The position numbers were made by a program, and so were the translations under genes. A stretch of DNA of 9,356 bases from UBA2272 sp034368805 (GTDB lineage: Bacteria; Actinomycetota; Coriobacteriia; Anaerosomatales; Anaerosomataceae), in contig JAXMLJ010000148.1 in the NCBI GenBank assembly GCA_034368805.1, positions 1-9,356 on the forward strand, given 5' to 3'. This document shows positions 1 to 6,178 of this stretch, one piece after another. Position 1 is the stretch's first letter. Each line of letters starts with the position of its first letter. The notes under the pieces were generated by a model. It was given only the letters and a program-made list of their open reading frames with translations. It ran no database searches and was not told the origin of the DNA.

Positions 1-234
1 GGCGTGGCGGCGTTCGACCGCCTGTTCTGGGCGGCGCGCGAGGCGGGTCTCGCGGTCATCGGCGGGCTGCTCACCGGCGAACTCGGTAATCCGGCGCGTG
101 CCGAGTCGGTTGGCAGCATGATCGGCGTGCTTGCACGCGCGGGCGGACTGTTCGTCGCCGACGACGGCGGCATAACCAGCGAGCGCGAAGTTGCGGGGCT
201 GGTGACCGCGCTGGCGGCGGCTCGGGACGTCTAG
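1..234 (+). CDS. C-terminal fragment of an unrecognised protein
   Basis: An open frame enters from the left edge and ends at a TAG at 232-234, giving about 77 residues of C-terminus. It is rich in Ala, Gly, Leu and Val and contains no cysteine, no metal-binding motif and no clear membrane segment. The short hydrophobic stretch AVIGGLLTG could be a buried strand-loop of an alpha/beta fold, but I do not recognise the family. The frame is probably real because it fills the space up to 6 bp from the convergent stop of the next gene and has codon use like its neighbours. The true start lies outside the window, and the GTG at 4 is not evidence of a start. Confidence 0.6.
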   Translation, partial: GVAAFDRLFWAAREAGLAVIGGLLTGELGNPARAESVGSMIGVLARAGGLFVADDGGITSEREVAGLVTALAAARDV

Positions 235-240
235 GCCCGA

Positions 241-1869
241 TCACTGTCCGAGGCAGTAGAGGTAGCCGTCGCGGCAGCCGATGTAGATGCGGCCGTCCCA
301 CACGAGCGGCGTGGACTCGAACGGCCCGTCGGCGGTGAAGCGGGCACGCTCCGCTATCGAGACCCCGTTGGCTGTCGGTGCGATGTCGTACAGTCGCACC
401 GTGTTGTCGAGTCCCGCCACCACCATGCGATCGTCCACGATCACGGGTGTCGATATACTTCCGCCGATGGAGTCGCGGAAGAGCAGCTTCGGGCGCGGGT
501 AGCGCGTGACGCCGTCGGGCCCGGGTCCGTCGCCATCGGTCGTATCTCGGTTGACGACGTACACGTTGCCGTCGACGCTGCAGAATGCGGCCATCGGCGT
601 GGCGGACGGCTCGGCGCTGATGGCCACCGAGCCGATGACGCCGCCGGCCCACTCGGCGATACCCCGGTCCTCGGTGCGGAAGAACCACACCACCGCCTCC
701 TCAGGCGGCTTGCGCGGGTCGAGCTTGAACACGCCGCCATGTGCGATGTACTGGCGCTCCACGCCTACCAGCAGGTACCCGTCGGGTGTGACGACCACCG
801 TGCTGTCGAAGTCACCGCCTGGCGCGAAGTCCCACTCGATCGCGAGTGTCTCGCGGTTCAGACCGTACACGTGTCCGGAGCTCGACGCGATGTAGATGCG
901 GTCCCCGAGCACGGCCGGCGAGCCTTCGAGTGCGAGGTTGCTGCCGCCGTTCTCGGCGTGCGCGGTCACGTCCTCGGGTGTGTAGAGGAGCGGGGAGCTT
1001 GCCACGACACTCGGCATGGGGTGCCCGCCAGGGCCGGGTGTGAGCGATGCGGTATCGAGCGCGAGGACGTAGCCGGGTTCGAGCGCCACGATCAGTCGCC
1101 CATCCACGCGCAGCGGGCTCGCGTCCACGTCCTGACTGTAGTTCTCGGTGCGGGCCACCGGCAGTCGCCAGAGCTCCTCGCCGGTCGCGAATGAGAACGC
1201 CCTCAGGGGGGCGATCCCGGGGTCACCGACGGCGAGGCCGTTGCCGCGGCGCGAGCCGGTCACGACGACGAGCCGGTCGTCTGCCGGGCGCGTCGGCTCG
1301 TAGTAGACGGTGTTCGTCCCCTTGATGACATCGTCGAGTTGGGCTCGCCACACAGCCGTGCCGGTCGATGCGTCGATGCGTCTCAGTCCATGGTCGTAGC
1401 CGCCGATGAGAAGCCAGGGCCGTCCGTTCTCGTAGACGAGGGTGGGCTGACCCGTCCACCCGGTTCCCGACCAGTTCACGAGCTTGTCGTCGCTCTTGCG
1501 AGCCGTGAGTCCGGTGCCGATCTGCAGCTTCCAGATCACATCGAGACGCTCCGGTGCAGGCCCCATTCCTCCGGAGCGCCGCTGCGGAGTTCCGAGGTAG
1601 GTGGGGTAGGCGAGTCTGATGTCCTGGTCGATCGTGCGTCCCGGAGCCTGCGCATCGGTCCCGGGCTCCGGCGCCGGCTCGGTGCGCCCTTCGACGAAGG
1701 CCCGGTAGAACGCCAGGCCGAGGAGCAGCGCGAAGACCAGGCCGATGACGCCGAGGATGAGCGGGCCGTGAGAGCGCCGCCGGCGCGAGCCGGGGACGCT
1801 CAGAGCGCCTCTCGGCACGCGGGTGGACGTGCGGGGCCGGGGTTTCGAGCGCTTTCGGCGTGTACCCAT
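241..1869 (-). CDS. Membrane-anchored PQQ-like (BamB-type) beta-propeller protein
   Basis: The protein has 542 residues. A very basic N-terminus (many Arg/Lys in residues 3-32) is followed by one hydrophobic segment at about 36-55 and then an acidic/proline linker, so it looks like a signal anchor holding a domain outside the membrane. The rest carries about eight blade-like repeats with the PQQ-enzyme-like pattern of a short strand, Gly and then Tyr-x-Leu-(Asp/Asn), for example GHVYGLNRET, GNVYVVNRDT and the last blade GYLYCLGQ at the C-terminus. Such propellers are known as PQQ dehydrogenase domains and as BamB-like scaffold proteins. I see no dehydrogenase-specific residues or haem motif, so a catalytic role is not supported and a binding or assembly role is more likely. 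Start: the ATG at 1869 is preferred over an in-frame ATG at 1899. Neither has a clear ribosome site, and the upstream one abuts a terminator-like hairpin, so the start is uncertain by 10 residues. The gene converges with the fragment at 1-234. Confidence 0.85.
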   Translation of the reverse strand: MGTRRKRSKPRPRTSTRVPRGALSVPGSRRRRSHGPLILGVIGLVFALLLGLAFYRAFVEGRTEPAPEPGTDAQAPGRTIDQDIRLAYPTYLGTPQRRSGGMGPAPERLDVIWKLQIGTGLTARKSDDKLVNWSGTGWTGQPTLVYENGRPWLLIGGYDHGLRRIDASTGTAVWRAQLDDVIKGTNTVYYEPTRPADDRLVVVTGSRRGNGLAVGDPGIAPLRAFSFATGEELWRLPVARTENYSQDVDASPLRVDGRLIVALEPGYVLALDTASLTPGPGGHPMPSVVASSPLLYTPEDVTAHAENGGSNLALEGSPAVLGDRIYIASSSGHVYGLNRETLAIEWDFAPGGDFDSTVVVTPDGYLLVGVERQYIAHGGVFKLDPRKPPEEAVVWFFRTEDRGIAEWAGGVIGSVAISAEPSATPMAAFCSVDGNVYVVNRDTTDGDGPGPDGVTRYPRPKLLFRDSIGGSISTPVIVDDRMVVAGLDNTVRLYDIAPTANGVSIAERARFTADGPFESTPLVWDGRIYIGCRDGYLYCLGQ

Positions 1870-1900
1870 GGTGCCATGGTAGCCGTTGGCGCCCTGCATA

Positions 1901-1930
1901 CGAAAGGCGCCGGTGGCCCGGCGCCTTTCG
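1901..1930 (-). terminator. Terminator-like hairpin after the Fe-S protein gene
   Basis: Positions 1901-1911 (CGAAAGGCGCC) and 1920-1930 (GGCGCCTTTCG) are perfect inverted repeats. Two more G-C pairs form inside, giving a 13-bp stem with a 4-base loop. The hairpin starts 20 bases past the stop codon of the leftward DsrK-like gene, the expected place for an intrinsic terminator. The T-rich part is only the TTT inside the stem with TATGC after it, so the U-tract is weak and some read-through into the propeller gene is possible. Confidence 0.6.
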
Positions 1931-1950
1931 GTCGCGTCAGCGTGCGTTCG

Positions 1951-3237
1951 TCACGCGCCTTCGGCAGCCTGCTTTCGGCCGGGCAGGTCCATGCACTCGA
2001 TGACGAGGTCCATTATGGCGGCGATGCGTACGCCGAGGTCCTCGGTCTCGTTCAGACCTTCCATCTGAAGGCGGCAGTTCTCGCACGGGCTCGCGACGAT
2101 CTTGGCGCCGGTCGCCTTGATCTGCTCGACCTTCTTCTTGCCGCTCTTGAGCCTGAACGCGTCCATCTCCGAGATGGCCACGATCCCGCCGCCGCCGCCG
2201 CAGCACCACTGCTGCTCGCGGTTGGGCGTCATGTCGCGGAAGTCGGTGGCAAGCGCGCGCACGATATCGCGCGGCTGCTCGAAGATGCCGCCGTTGCGGC
2301 CCACCTGGCAGGGGTCGTGGTAGCTCACGGGCACGTCGATACAGCGGCTGACCTTCAGACGGCCGTCCTTGATGTACTCATCGATGACCTCGAGGATGTG
2401 GCGGACCTTGAATGGATGCTTCTTGCCGGTCCAGGCCTCGTGGAAGATGTTCGCCACGCGGTAGGCGTGACCGCACTCGGTGATCACGACCTCTTTCACG
2501 CCGAGGCGCACCGCCTCGTCCATGAACCGGTCGGCGATCTTGCGTGCCTTCTCAACATCGCCGAGGAAGAAGCCGTAGTTGGCCGACTCGAACATAGAGA
2601 GCGTCCAGCTGGCGCCGGCCTCGTGGAAGATGGCTGCGGCGGGCAGGATGCTGTGCGCGCCGGCGAGCGCCACGTACAGGATGTCGGCGCCCTGCTTGTC
2701 CACCGGGATCTCAGCCGACGGATCGCCGGTGAGCTCTTTTAGTTCGGCCTCGATGTCCTTGAAGCCGCTCACGATCACGTCACGGAACATCTCGAAGTTG
2801 TCGGACTTGAACAGGGACGCGTCGGCAAGCTGACCGAGCATCTCGTTACCGCGGCCCGCGGCGATCAGGATGGCCTTGGCCACCGAGAGGATCCACGCAG
2901 TGTCGATGGAGAACGGGCAGTAGTACATGCAGCGGCGACAGCCGGTGCATGCGTACGTGGACTCGTACAACTCGTCGAGCAGGTTCTCGTCCGGGTCCCG
3001 CGCCTCGTAGAGCGCCGGCACGAACTCACCGGTCTTGGTGAAGTACTTCTTGTAGATCTGTCGGATGAGCTCGGCGCGCCGAGCCGGCAGGTACGTGAAG
3101 TCGCCGGTTGCCACGTACTGGTGGCACGCGTCCTTGCAGATCGCGCAGCGCGCGCAGATATCGAGGTACTGCTTGAGCTGTCGGTTCATCTTCTTGTCGA
3201 GAACGCCCGTGAGTGTGGTGATCTGCTGCGAATCCAT
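1951..3237 (-). CDS. DsrK/HdrD-like Fe-S protein with CCG domain
   Basis: The protein has 428 residues and is soluble. Two ferredoxin-type Cx2Cx2Cx3C motifs (C28/C31/C34/C38 and C97/C100/C103/C107, the second followed by Pro) should each bind a [4Fe-4S] cluster. The C-terminal half holds one complete CCG (cysteine-rich) motif, C310-x34-C345-C346-x38-C385-x2-C388, which in HdrB/HdrD binds the catalytic non-cubane [4Fe-4S] site for thiol/disulfide chemistry. The first CCG half is reduced to C255 in ECGHAYR. This HdrC-plus-HdrB layout is that of DsrK, HmeD and HdrD, which work on the cytoplasmic face with a cytochrome b partner. The partner gene lies 2 bp upstream. A GAGGAG ribosome site within the end of the upstream gene supports the ATG at 3237 and translational coupling. 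The natural substrate cannot be read from the sequence. A persulfide or disulfide on TusA or DsrE2 is a reasonable guess from the operon, since no DsrC is present here. Confidence 0.88.
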   Translation of the reverse strand: MDSQQITTLTGVLDKKMNRQLKQYLDICARCAICKDACHQYVATGDFTYLPARRAELIRQIYKKYFTKTGEFVPALYEARDPDENLLDELYESTYACTGCRRCMYYCPFSIDTAWILSVAKAILIAAGRGNEMLGQLADASLFKSDNFEMFRDVIVSGFKDIEAELKELTGDPSAEIPVDKQGADILYVALAGAHSILPAAAIFHEAGASWTLSMFESANYGFFLGDVEKARKIADRFMDEAVRLGVKEVVITECGHAYRVANIFHEAWTGKKHPFKVRHILEVIDEYIKDGRLKVSRCIDVPVSYHDPCQVGRNGGIFEQPRDIVRALATDFRDMTPNREQQWCCGGGGGIVAISEMDAFRLKSGKKKVEQIKATGAKIVASPCENCRLQMEGLNETEDLGVRIAAIMDLVIECMDLPGRKQAAEGA

Positions 3238-3239
3238 GG

Positions 3240-3959
3240 CTACTCACTCCTCACGAGGTTGGCGGAGAAGGAGCCGATGGTGTGCACGAGCTTGCTGAAC
3301 GGGAAGTAGATCAGCAGCGCGTTCACGAACAGCATGTGCGTGCCGAGCGACCACCCCACATTGCTGAAGCGGATCGAGTCGGGGATCACCGGCTTGAACG
3401 CGAGCAGGCTCTGGAACCACTCGCGGTAGTCGGCGGCGTGCACGTGGCCGATGAACCGCATGTGGTTGCCCATGATGATCACGCCGAGCAACAGCGCGAG
3501 CAGCAGGTAGTCTTCAGGTACCGAGAGCTGTTTGAAGGGGCCGAACGTGCGGCGCGCGATCCAGTACAGCACCGCGACCATCATGAGCGTCCCGGCGATG
3601 CCGCCCGCCCACCCGGCGAAGGCGTTCATGCCCTCGGCACCCAGTATCTCGGGCAGCACCGGGTACTCCTGGATGAGCCGCAGATGCCCGACGAAGGCGG
3701 CGAGCGCGGCTACGTGGAACATCATGGCGAACAACCACATCCGCGGCTCGATGCGTGCCGAGTGCGGAGCGATCAGGGTGTCTTTGAGCATCTTCATGAT
3801 GCGGCCGCCGCGGGTCTTCGGCTTGGGGAACATGCCGAGCCGCACCGGGGACTTCGGGGTTGTCGCCCACTGGTAGATGCGCCACCCCATCCCCGCCACG
3901 AAGACCACGCCCGCCACATAGACGCCCACGACCGTGGTGATCTGGAGGTAGGTATCCAT
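3240..3959 (-). CDS. DsrM/NarI-like membrane cytochrome b subunit
   Basis: The protein has 239 residues with five predicted membrane helices, at roughly residues 8-29, 74-96, 113-135, 149-170 and 203-226. Histidines suited to binding b haems fall in or next to helices: H82 and H92 in helix 2, H166 and H172 at the end of helix 4, H208 and H226 in helix 5. This is the NarI/DsrM/HdrE pattern of a dihaem quinone-reactive subunit that passes electrons between menaquinol and a cytoplasmic Fe-S partner. The cytoplasmic loop after helix 1 is long and basic (residues 36-59). The ATG at 3959 is chosen because helix 1 begins directly after it and a GGGAGGA site lies 11 bases upstream. Upstream extension would run through the end of tusA. 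The gene follows tusA by 19 bp and precedes the DsrK-like gene by 2 bp, so the two surely form one complex. Confidence 0.87.
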   Translation of the reverse strand: MDTYLQITTVVGVYVAGVVFVAGMGWRIYQWATTPKSPVRLGMFPKPKTRGGRIMKMLKDTLIAPHSARIEPRMWLFAMMFHVAALAAFVGHLRLIQEYPVLPEILGAEGMNAFAGWAGGIAGTLMMVAVLYWIARRTFGPFKQLSVPEDYLLLALLLGVIIMGNHMRFIGHVHAADYREWFQSLLAFKPVIPDSIRFSNVGWSLGTHMLFVNALLIYFPFSKLVHTIGSFSANLVRSE

Positions 3960-3978
3960 CGAAGGGTGTGTCCTCCCG

Positions 3979-4221
3979 CTACTTGACGCGCTTGACGAGG
4001 AAGACGAACTCGCTGCCTTCCTTGCCTGCGGACAGGACCTCGTTGCCGGTGGACTGGGCCCAGGCGGGAATGTCGGCCATGGCGCCCGGGTCCGTGGCAA
4101 CGGCGCGGATGACGCCGCCAACGGGGACGTTCGTGATGTTCTGACTCACCCTGACCATCGGGAGCGGGCAGAGCAGTCCCTTGAGATCGAGTTCGAGATC
4201 GACTTTGATGTCGTCTGACAT
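3979..4221 (-). CDS. tusA: TusA-family sulfur carrier protein
   Basis: The protein has 80 residues, the usual TusA size. The N-terminal strand leads into LDLKGLLCPLPMVRV, which contains the family's CPxP motif with C18 as the persulfide-carrying cysteine. The C-terminal part (GGVIRAVATDPGAMADIPAWA) matches the conserved second strand and DPxxxxDIPxW-type segment of TusA. TusA proteins hand sulfane sulfur between sulfurtransferases such as DsrE-type proteins and acceptors. Start at the ATG at 4221: AAGGGAAGGG lies just upstream and the size fits the family, whereas a longer in-frame reading would add unrelated residues. It lies 97 bp after the dsrE2-like gene and 19 bp before the cytochrome gene. 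Next to DsrE2 and a DsrMK-like pair it more likely serves energy-linked sulfur transfer than tRNA thiolation. Confidence 0.93.
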   Translation of the reverse strand: MSDDIKVDLELDLKGLLCPLPMVRVSQNITNVPVGGVIRAVATDPGAMADIPAWAQSTGNEVLSAGKEGSEFVFLVKRVK

Positions 4222-4318
4222 GGTGGTCCCTTCCCTTCGTCTGGCCGCACACCCGGCAGTGGCGGTCCGTGATGACCGTGCGCCTTCGTGACGCCCGGTA
4301 GGTTCCGGGTCTTCGTTG

Positions 4319-4801
4319 CTAGATGAACAGCTGGATCTCGGCGTCTTGCGCCTTGAGGAGGAAGAACCCCACGCCCACCGGCTCCTTGACCCCATCGATG
4401 AACGCTTCCTGCGGGATCTCCATGACGTCCATGGACATCTGGCATCCGTACATGTTCACGCCGAGTTCGACGGCCAGATCTCGCATCTCGCTGAGCTTCT
4501 GGACGTTGTGCCCGCCCATCATCTTGCCGAACATCCACCGGCCCATCCCACCAAAGCTGAACTTGCTCGGGTTGGCCTTCATGATGTCTCCGCCGTACAT
4601 GGCGCCGAGCATCCGGCCAAAGAACGTCTTTCCCGTGCTCACGTTCTTCTTGATGGCGCGCAGGCCCCAGAACGTAAAGAACATCGTAACGTCCATACCC
4701 ATCGCGGCCGCTCCGTTCGCGATGATGAAGGCGCCGAACAGCTTGTCCATGTCGCCGCTCATCACCACCATCGCGAGGCTCTTCTTTCCGCTCTCATCCA
4801 T
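4319..4801 (-). CDS. DsrE2-like (DsrE/F/H superfamily) sulfur-transfer protein
   Basis: The protein has 160 residues. It opens with a strand-loop-helix typical of the superfamily (KSLAMVVMSGDMDKLFGAFI) and continues with MGMDVTMFFTFWGLRAIKK, characteristic of the DsrE2 branch. The single cysteine, C120 in MYGCQMSMDVM, occupies the conserved active position of DsrE2. These proteins are usually membrane-associated or hydrophobic sulfurtransferases that exchange persulfide with TusA. The middle (residues 60-97) is Met-, Gly- and Phe-rich, in keeping with membrane contact, but no clean transmembrane helix is evident. Start: the ATG at 4801 has an excellent AGGAGG six bases upstream. A longer in-frame reading from 4861 would add 20 arginine-rich residues and is rejected. 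It is the first structural gene after the ArsR-type regulator, 65 bp downstream of it. Confidence 0.92.
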   Translation of the reverse strand: MDESGKKSLAMVVMSGDMDKLFGAFIIANGAAAMGMDVTMFFTFWGLRAIKKNVSTGKTFFGRMLGAMYGGDIMKANPSKFSFGGMGRWMFGKMMGGHNVQKLSEMRDLAVELGVNMYGCQMSMDVMEIPQEAFIDGVKEPVGVGFFLLKAQDAEIQLFI

Positions 4802-4807
4802 CGCTCT

Positions 4808-4813
4808 CCTCCT
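4808..4813 (-). promoter_or_regulatory. Strong Shine-Dalgarno site that sets the DsrE2 start
   Basis: The leftward strand reads AGGAGG here, with six bases between it and the ATG at 4801. This decides between the two in-frame starts (4801 and 4861) in favour of the shorter protein. Confidence 0.85.
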
Positions 4814-4866
4814 AGCATCGTCGGTACCGGTACCGTTCTCGCGGCCTCGCCTGCTCCGCATCTGAC

Positions 4867-5190
4867 TTAGCCGACCCCGTCGACGGTGCCCTTTCGTGCG
4901 TCGAGGGTTTCCCGCATGACCTCGGTTATCAGGTCGAACGCCTGGATGATCTTGGGGTTGGCGATCGCGTAGTACACGTGATTGCCCGAGCGCCGTGACT
5001 TCACGACTCCCCGGGAGCGGAGGATGGCGAGATGTTGGGAGAGGGTGGCCTGCGGGATACCGGTGCGCTTCTGAAGCTCACCGACCGAGAGCTCCTCGCT
5101 CTTGAGTGAGCCGAGGATCATCTGTCGCTTGGCGTTTGCAAGGGTCTTGCACAGATCGGAGTGGAGGCAGTAGAACTCCGCGTCGTCCAT
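4867..5190 (-). CDS. ArsR/SmtB-family winged-helix repressor
   Basis: The protein has 107 residues. The helix-turn-helix is clear: LSVGELQKRTGIPQATLSQHLAILRSRGVV (about residues 34-63), followed by the wing KSRRSGNHVYYAI. The family's metal motif in helix 3 (ELCVCDL in ArsR/SmtB) is absent, because the corresponding segment is ELQKRTG. Two cysteines, C8 and C14, lie in the N-terminal helix in FYCLHSDLCKTL. Together with the downstream sulfur-transfer genes this favours a thiol, persulfide or redox signal over arsenic, though a metal site using C8, H10 and C14 cannot be excluded. Start: the ATG at 5190 has a GGGGGA site upstream, whereas the in-frame ATG at 5208 has none. It is the first gene of the leftward operon, and its promoter carries a palindrome over the -35 box, so it probably represses itself and the dsrE2-tusA-dsrMK-like genes. 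Confidence 0.92.
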   Translation of the reverse strand: MDDAEFYCLHSDLCKTLANAKRQMILGSLKSEELSVGELQKRTGIPQATLSQHLAILRSRGVVKSRRSGNHVYYAIANPKIIQAFDLITEVMRETLDARKGTVDGVG

Positions 5191-5234
5191 CTCTGGTCCC
5201 CCGTACATACGAATATGCGAATGTTCTTGTGGCC

Positions 5235-5263
5235 AGCATAAGGGACATTAAGGACTTGTGCAA
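5235..5263 (-). promoter_or_regulatory. Sigma-70-type promoter of the sulfur operon
   Basis: On the leftward strand a -35 TTGCAC (5263-5258) and a -10 TATGCT (5240-5235) are separated by exactly 17 bases. The start of transcription should fall near 5228, giving a leader of about 38 bases before the regulator's ATG at 5190. Spacing and box quality are good for a high-GC genome. Confidence 0.7.
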
Positions 5264-5269
5264 GTCCTT
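5250..5269. promoter_or_regulatory. Palindromic operator, 9-2-9, over the -35 box
   Basis: AAGGACTTG-TG-CAAGTCCTT is a perfect inverted repeat with 9-base arms and a 2-base centre. It covers the -35 hexamer of the leftward promoter, so a bound dimer would block RNA polymerase. ArsR/SmtB repressors are known to bind inverted repeats with a 2-base centre, so the adjacent regulator is the obvious ligand. This pairing is inference. Confidence 0.7.
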
Positions 5270-5316
5270 TCACAAGCGGAGCCGCGTCAATCGGCGAACG
5301 GCGTCCGCGGTGGTTG

Positions 5317-5345
5317 TTCAAGCACCCCCTCTGGCGTGCTACGAT
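5317..5345 (+). promoter_or_regulatory. Possible promoter of the signalling operon
   Basis: A -10 TACGAT at 5340-5345 is preceded by TGC, making an extended -10 (TGnTACGAT). A poor -35 candidate, TTCAAG, lies 17 bases upstream at 5317-5322. Transcription would start near 5352, about 67 bases before the GTG start of the first gene. The -35 is weak, so this is tentative. Confidence 0.4.
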
Positions 5346-5405
5346 TGGCGCGCGACTGCTTCGGCCGGGCCGTTTCCGCGCGCCCGATACGACCGCTACG
5401 ACCAC

Positions 5406-5410
5406 AGGAG
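5406..5410 (+). promoter_or_regulatory. Shine-Dalgarno site that sets the PATAN gene start
   Basis: AGGAG lies eight bases before the GTG at 5419, supporting that codon over the upstream in-frame ATG at 5314, which has no such site. Confidence 0.7.
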
Positions 5411-5418
5411 TGCCGCAC

Positions 5419-6156
5419 GTGGCTCTCGAGGGCAACCTGAAAGACTTCTCGCTCGAGGATATGTTCCGCCTGCTTGCATCGGGGCGGAAGACCGGCACGC
5501 TCTACCTCGAACGGCCGGACGCCCAGGGCAAGGTCTGCTTCAAGAAGGGCCGCGTCTTCTTCGCGAGCTCCAACTGGCACCGCGAGTCGCTCGGCAGACG
5601 CATAGTCAAGGCGGGCGTCATCTCGGAGAAGCAGTTGAGGCAGGCGCTGGGTCTCCAGAAGATCCAGAAGAAGGAGAAGGCCGGCCGGCGTCTCGGGCAG
5701 ATTCTCGTCGACGAAGGGTATCTCGACGGGCGCGTGCTCGAGGCGTTCATCCAGGAGCAGATCAACGACACGCTCTTCGACCTCTTCCGGTGGGAGGAGG
5801 GCGAGCTTCGGTTCGAGCCCGACGAGACGTGCGATGACGAGGACATCGGCATCGCGGTCTCGGTCGAGAACATCATCATGGAGGCATCGCGCCGTCTCGA
5901 ACTGTGGGGGCGTATCCGTCAGAAGATCCCGTCGATGGACACCGAGTTCGTTATGGCCGGTGCGCCCGGCGACAAGTCCATGGAGATACATCTCAAGCCG
6001 CGCGAATGGATGCTCCTGTGCTATCTGCACGGCGGACGCTCGGTTCGCGACCTGGTGGATCTCACCGGTTACAACGACTTCGAGACTGCCAAGATCCTGT
6101 ACGGGATGTACGCTGCGGGACTCATCGAGCGGCTCGGCGACGAGGCCGGCGCGTGA
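5419..6156 (+). CDS. DUF4388 (PATAN) protein with tandem MshEN-like motifs
   Basis: The protein has 245 residues and is soluble. The N-terminus (LEGNLKDFSLEDMFRLLASG, then KTGTLYLE and a GKVCFKKGRVFFASS strand pair) is the DUF4388/PATAN domain, found in proteins that work with two-component and chemosensory systems, gliding or type IV pili. It is followed by two 24-residue segments of the type RLGxxLVxxGxLxxxxLxxxLxxQ: S57-Q80 and R91-Q114. The C-terminal part (about 185-245) resembles a small winged-helix-like region ending in an ALYGMYAAGLIERL-type helix (here KILYGMYAAGLIERL). Start: the GTG at 5419 has AGGAG eight bases upstream at 5406-5410 and yields the canonical domain start. A reading from 5314 would add 35 atypical residues. 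CheR follows after 22 bp, so the gene opens a signalling operon. Its partner and output cannot be told from the sequence. Confidence 0.85.
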   Translation: MALEGNLKDFSLEDMFRLLASGRKTGTLYLERPDAQGKVCFKKGRVFFASSNWHRESLGRRIVKAGVISEKQLRQALGLQKIQKKEKAGRRLGQILVDEGYLDGRVLEAFIQEQINDTLFDLFRWEEGELRFEPDETCDDEDIGIAVSVENIIMEASRRLELWGRIRQKIPSMDTEFVMAGAPGDKSMEIHLKPREWMLLCYLHGGRSVRDLVDLTGYNDFETAKILYGMYAAGLIERLGDEAGA

Positions 6157-6178
6157 CCGGCGGGAGGCACGAAGAGCC

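Noticed and set aside
235..240. A bidirectional terminator between the converging genes
   Set aside because: Only six bases separate the stop codons and no inverted repeat was found there. Any terminator must lie inside the coding ends, and I could not identify one.
1339..2742. A 467-codon open frame on the plus strand
   Set aside because: It crosses the propeller and DsrK-like genes antisense and spans their intergenic hairpin. Composition is low-complexity Ala/His/Asp/Leu with no domain.
3282..3986. A 234-codon plus-strand frame rich in His, Glu and Arg
   Set aside because: It is antisense to the cytochrome b gene. The His/Glu richness arises from reverse-complemented codons, not a metal-binding protein.
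4285..4310. Short hairpin (CCCGG-6-CCGGG) in the 97-bp gap between the DsrE2-like gene and tusA
   Set aside because: The stem is only five base pairs with no T-run. It is too weak to call a terminator, and the flanking genes look co-transcribed.
4867..5190. Arsenic-resistance repressor as the function of the ArsR-type gene
   Set aside because: The Cys-x-Cys metal motif is missing and no arsenite pump, arsenate reductase or arsenic methyltransferase is nearby. The operon content is sulfur transfer.
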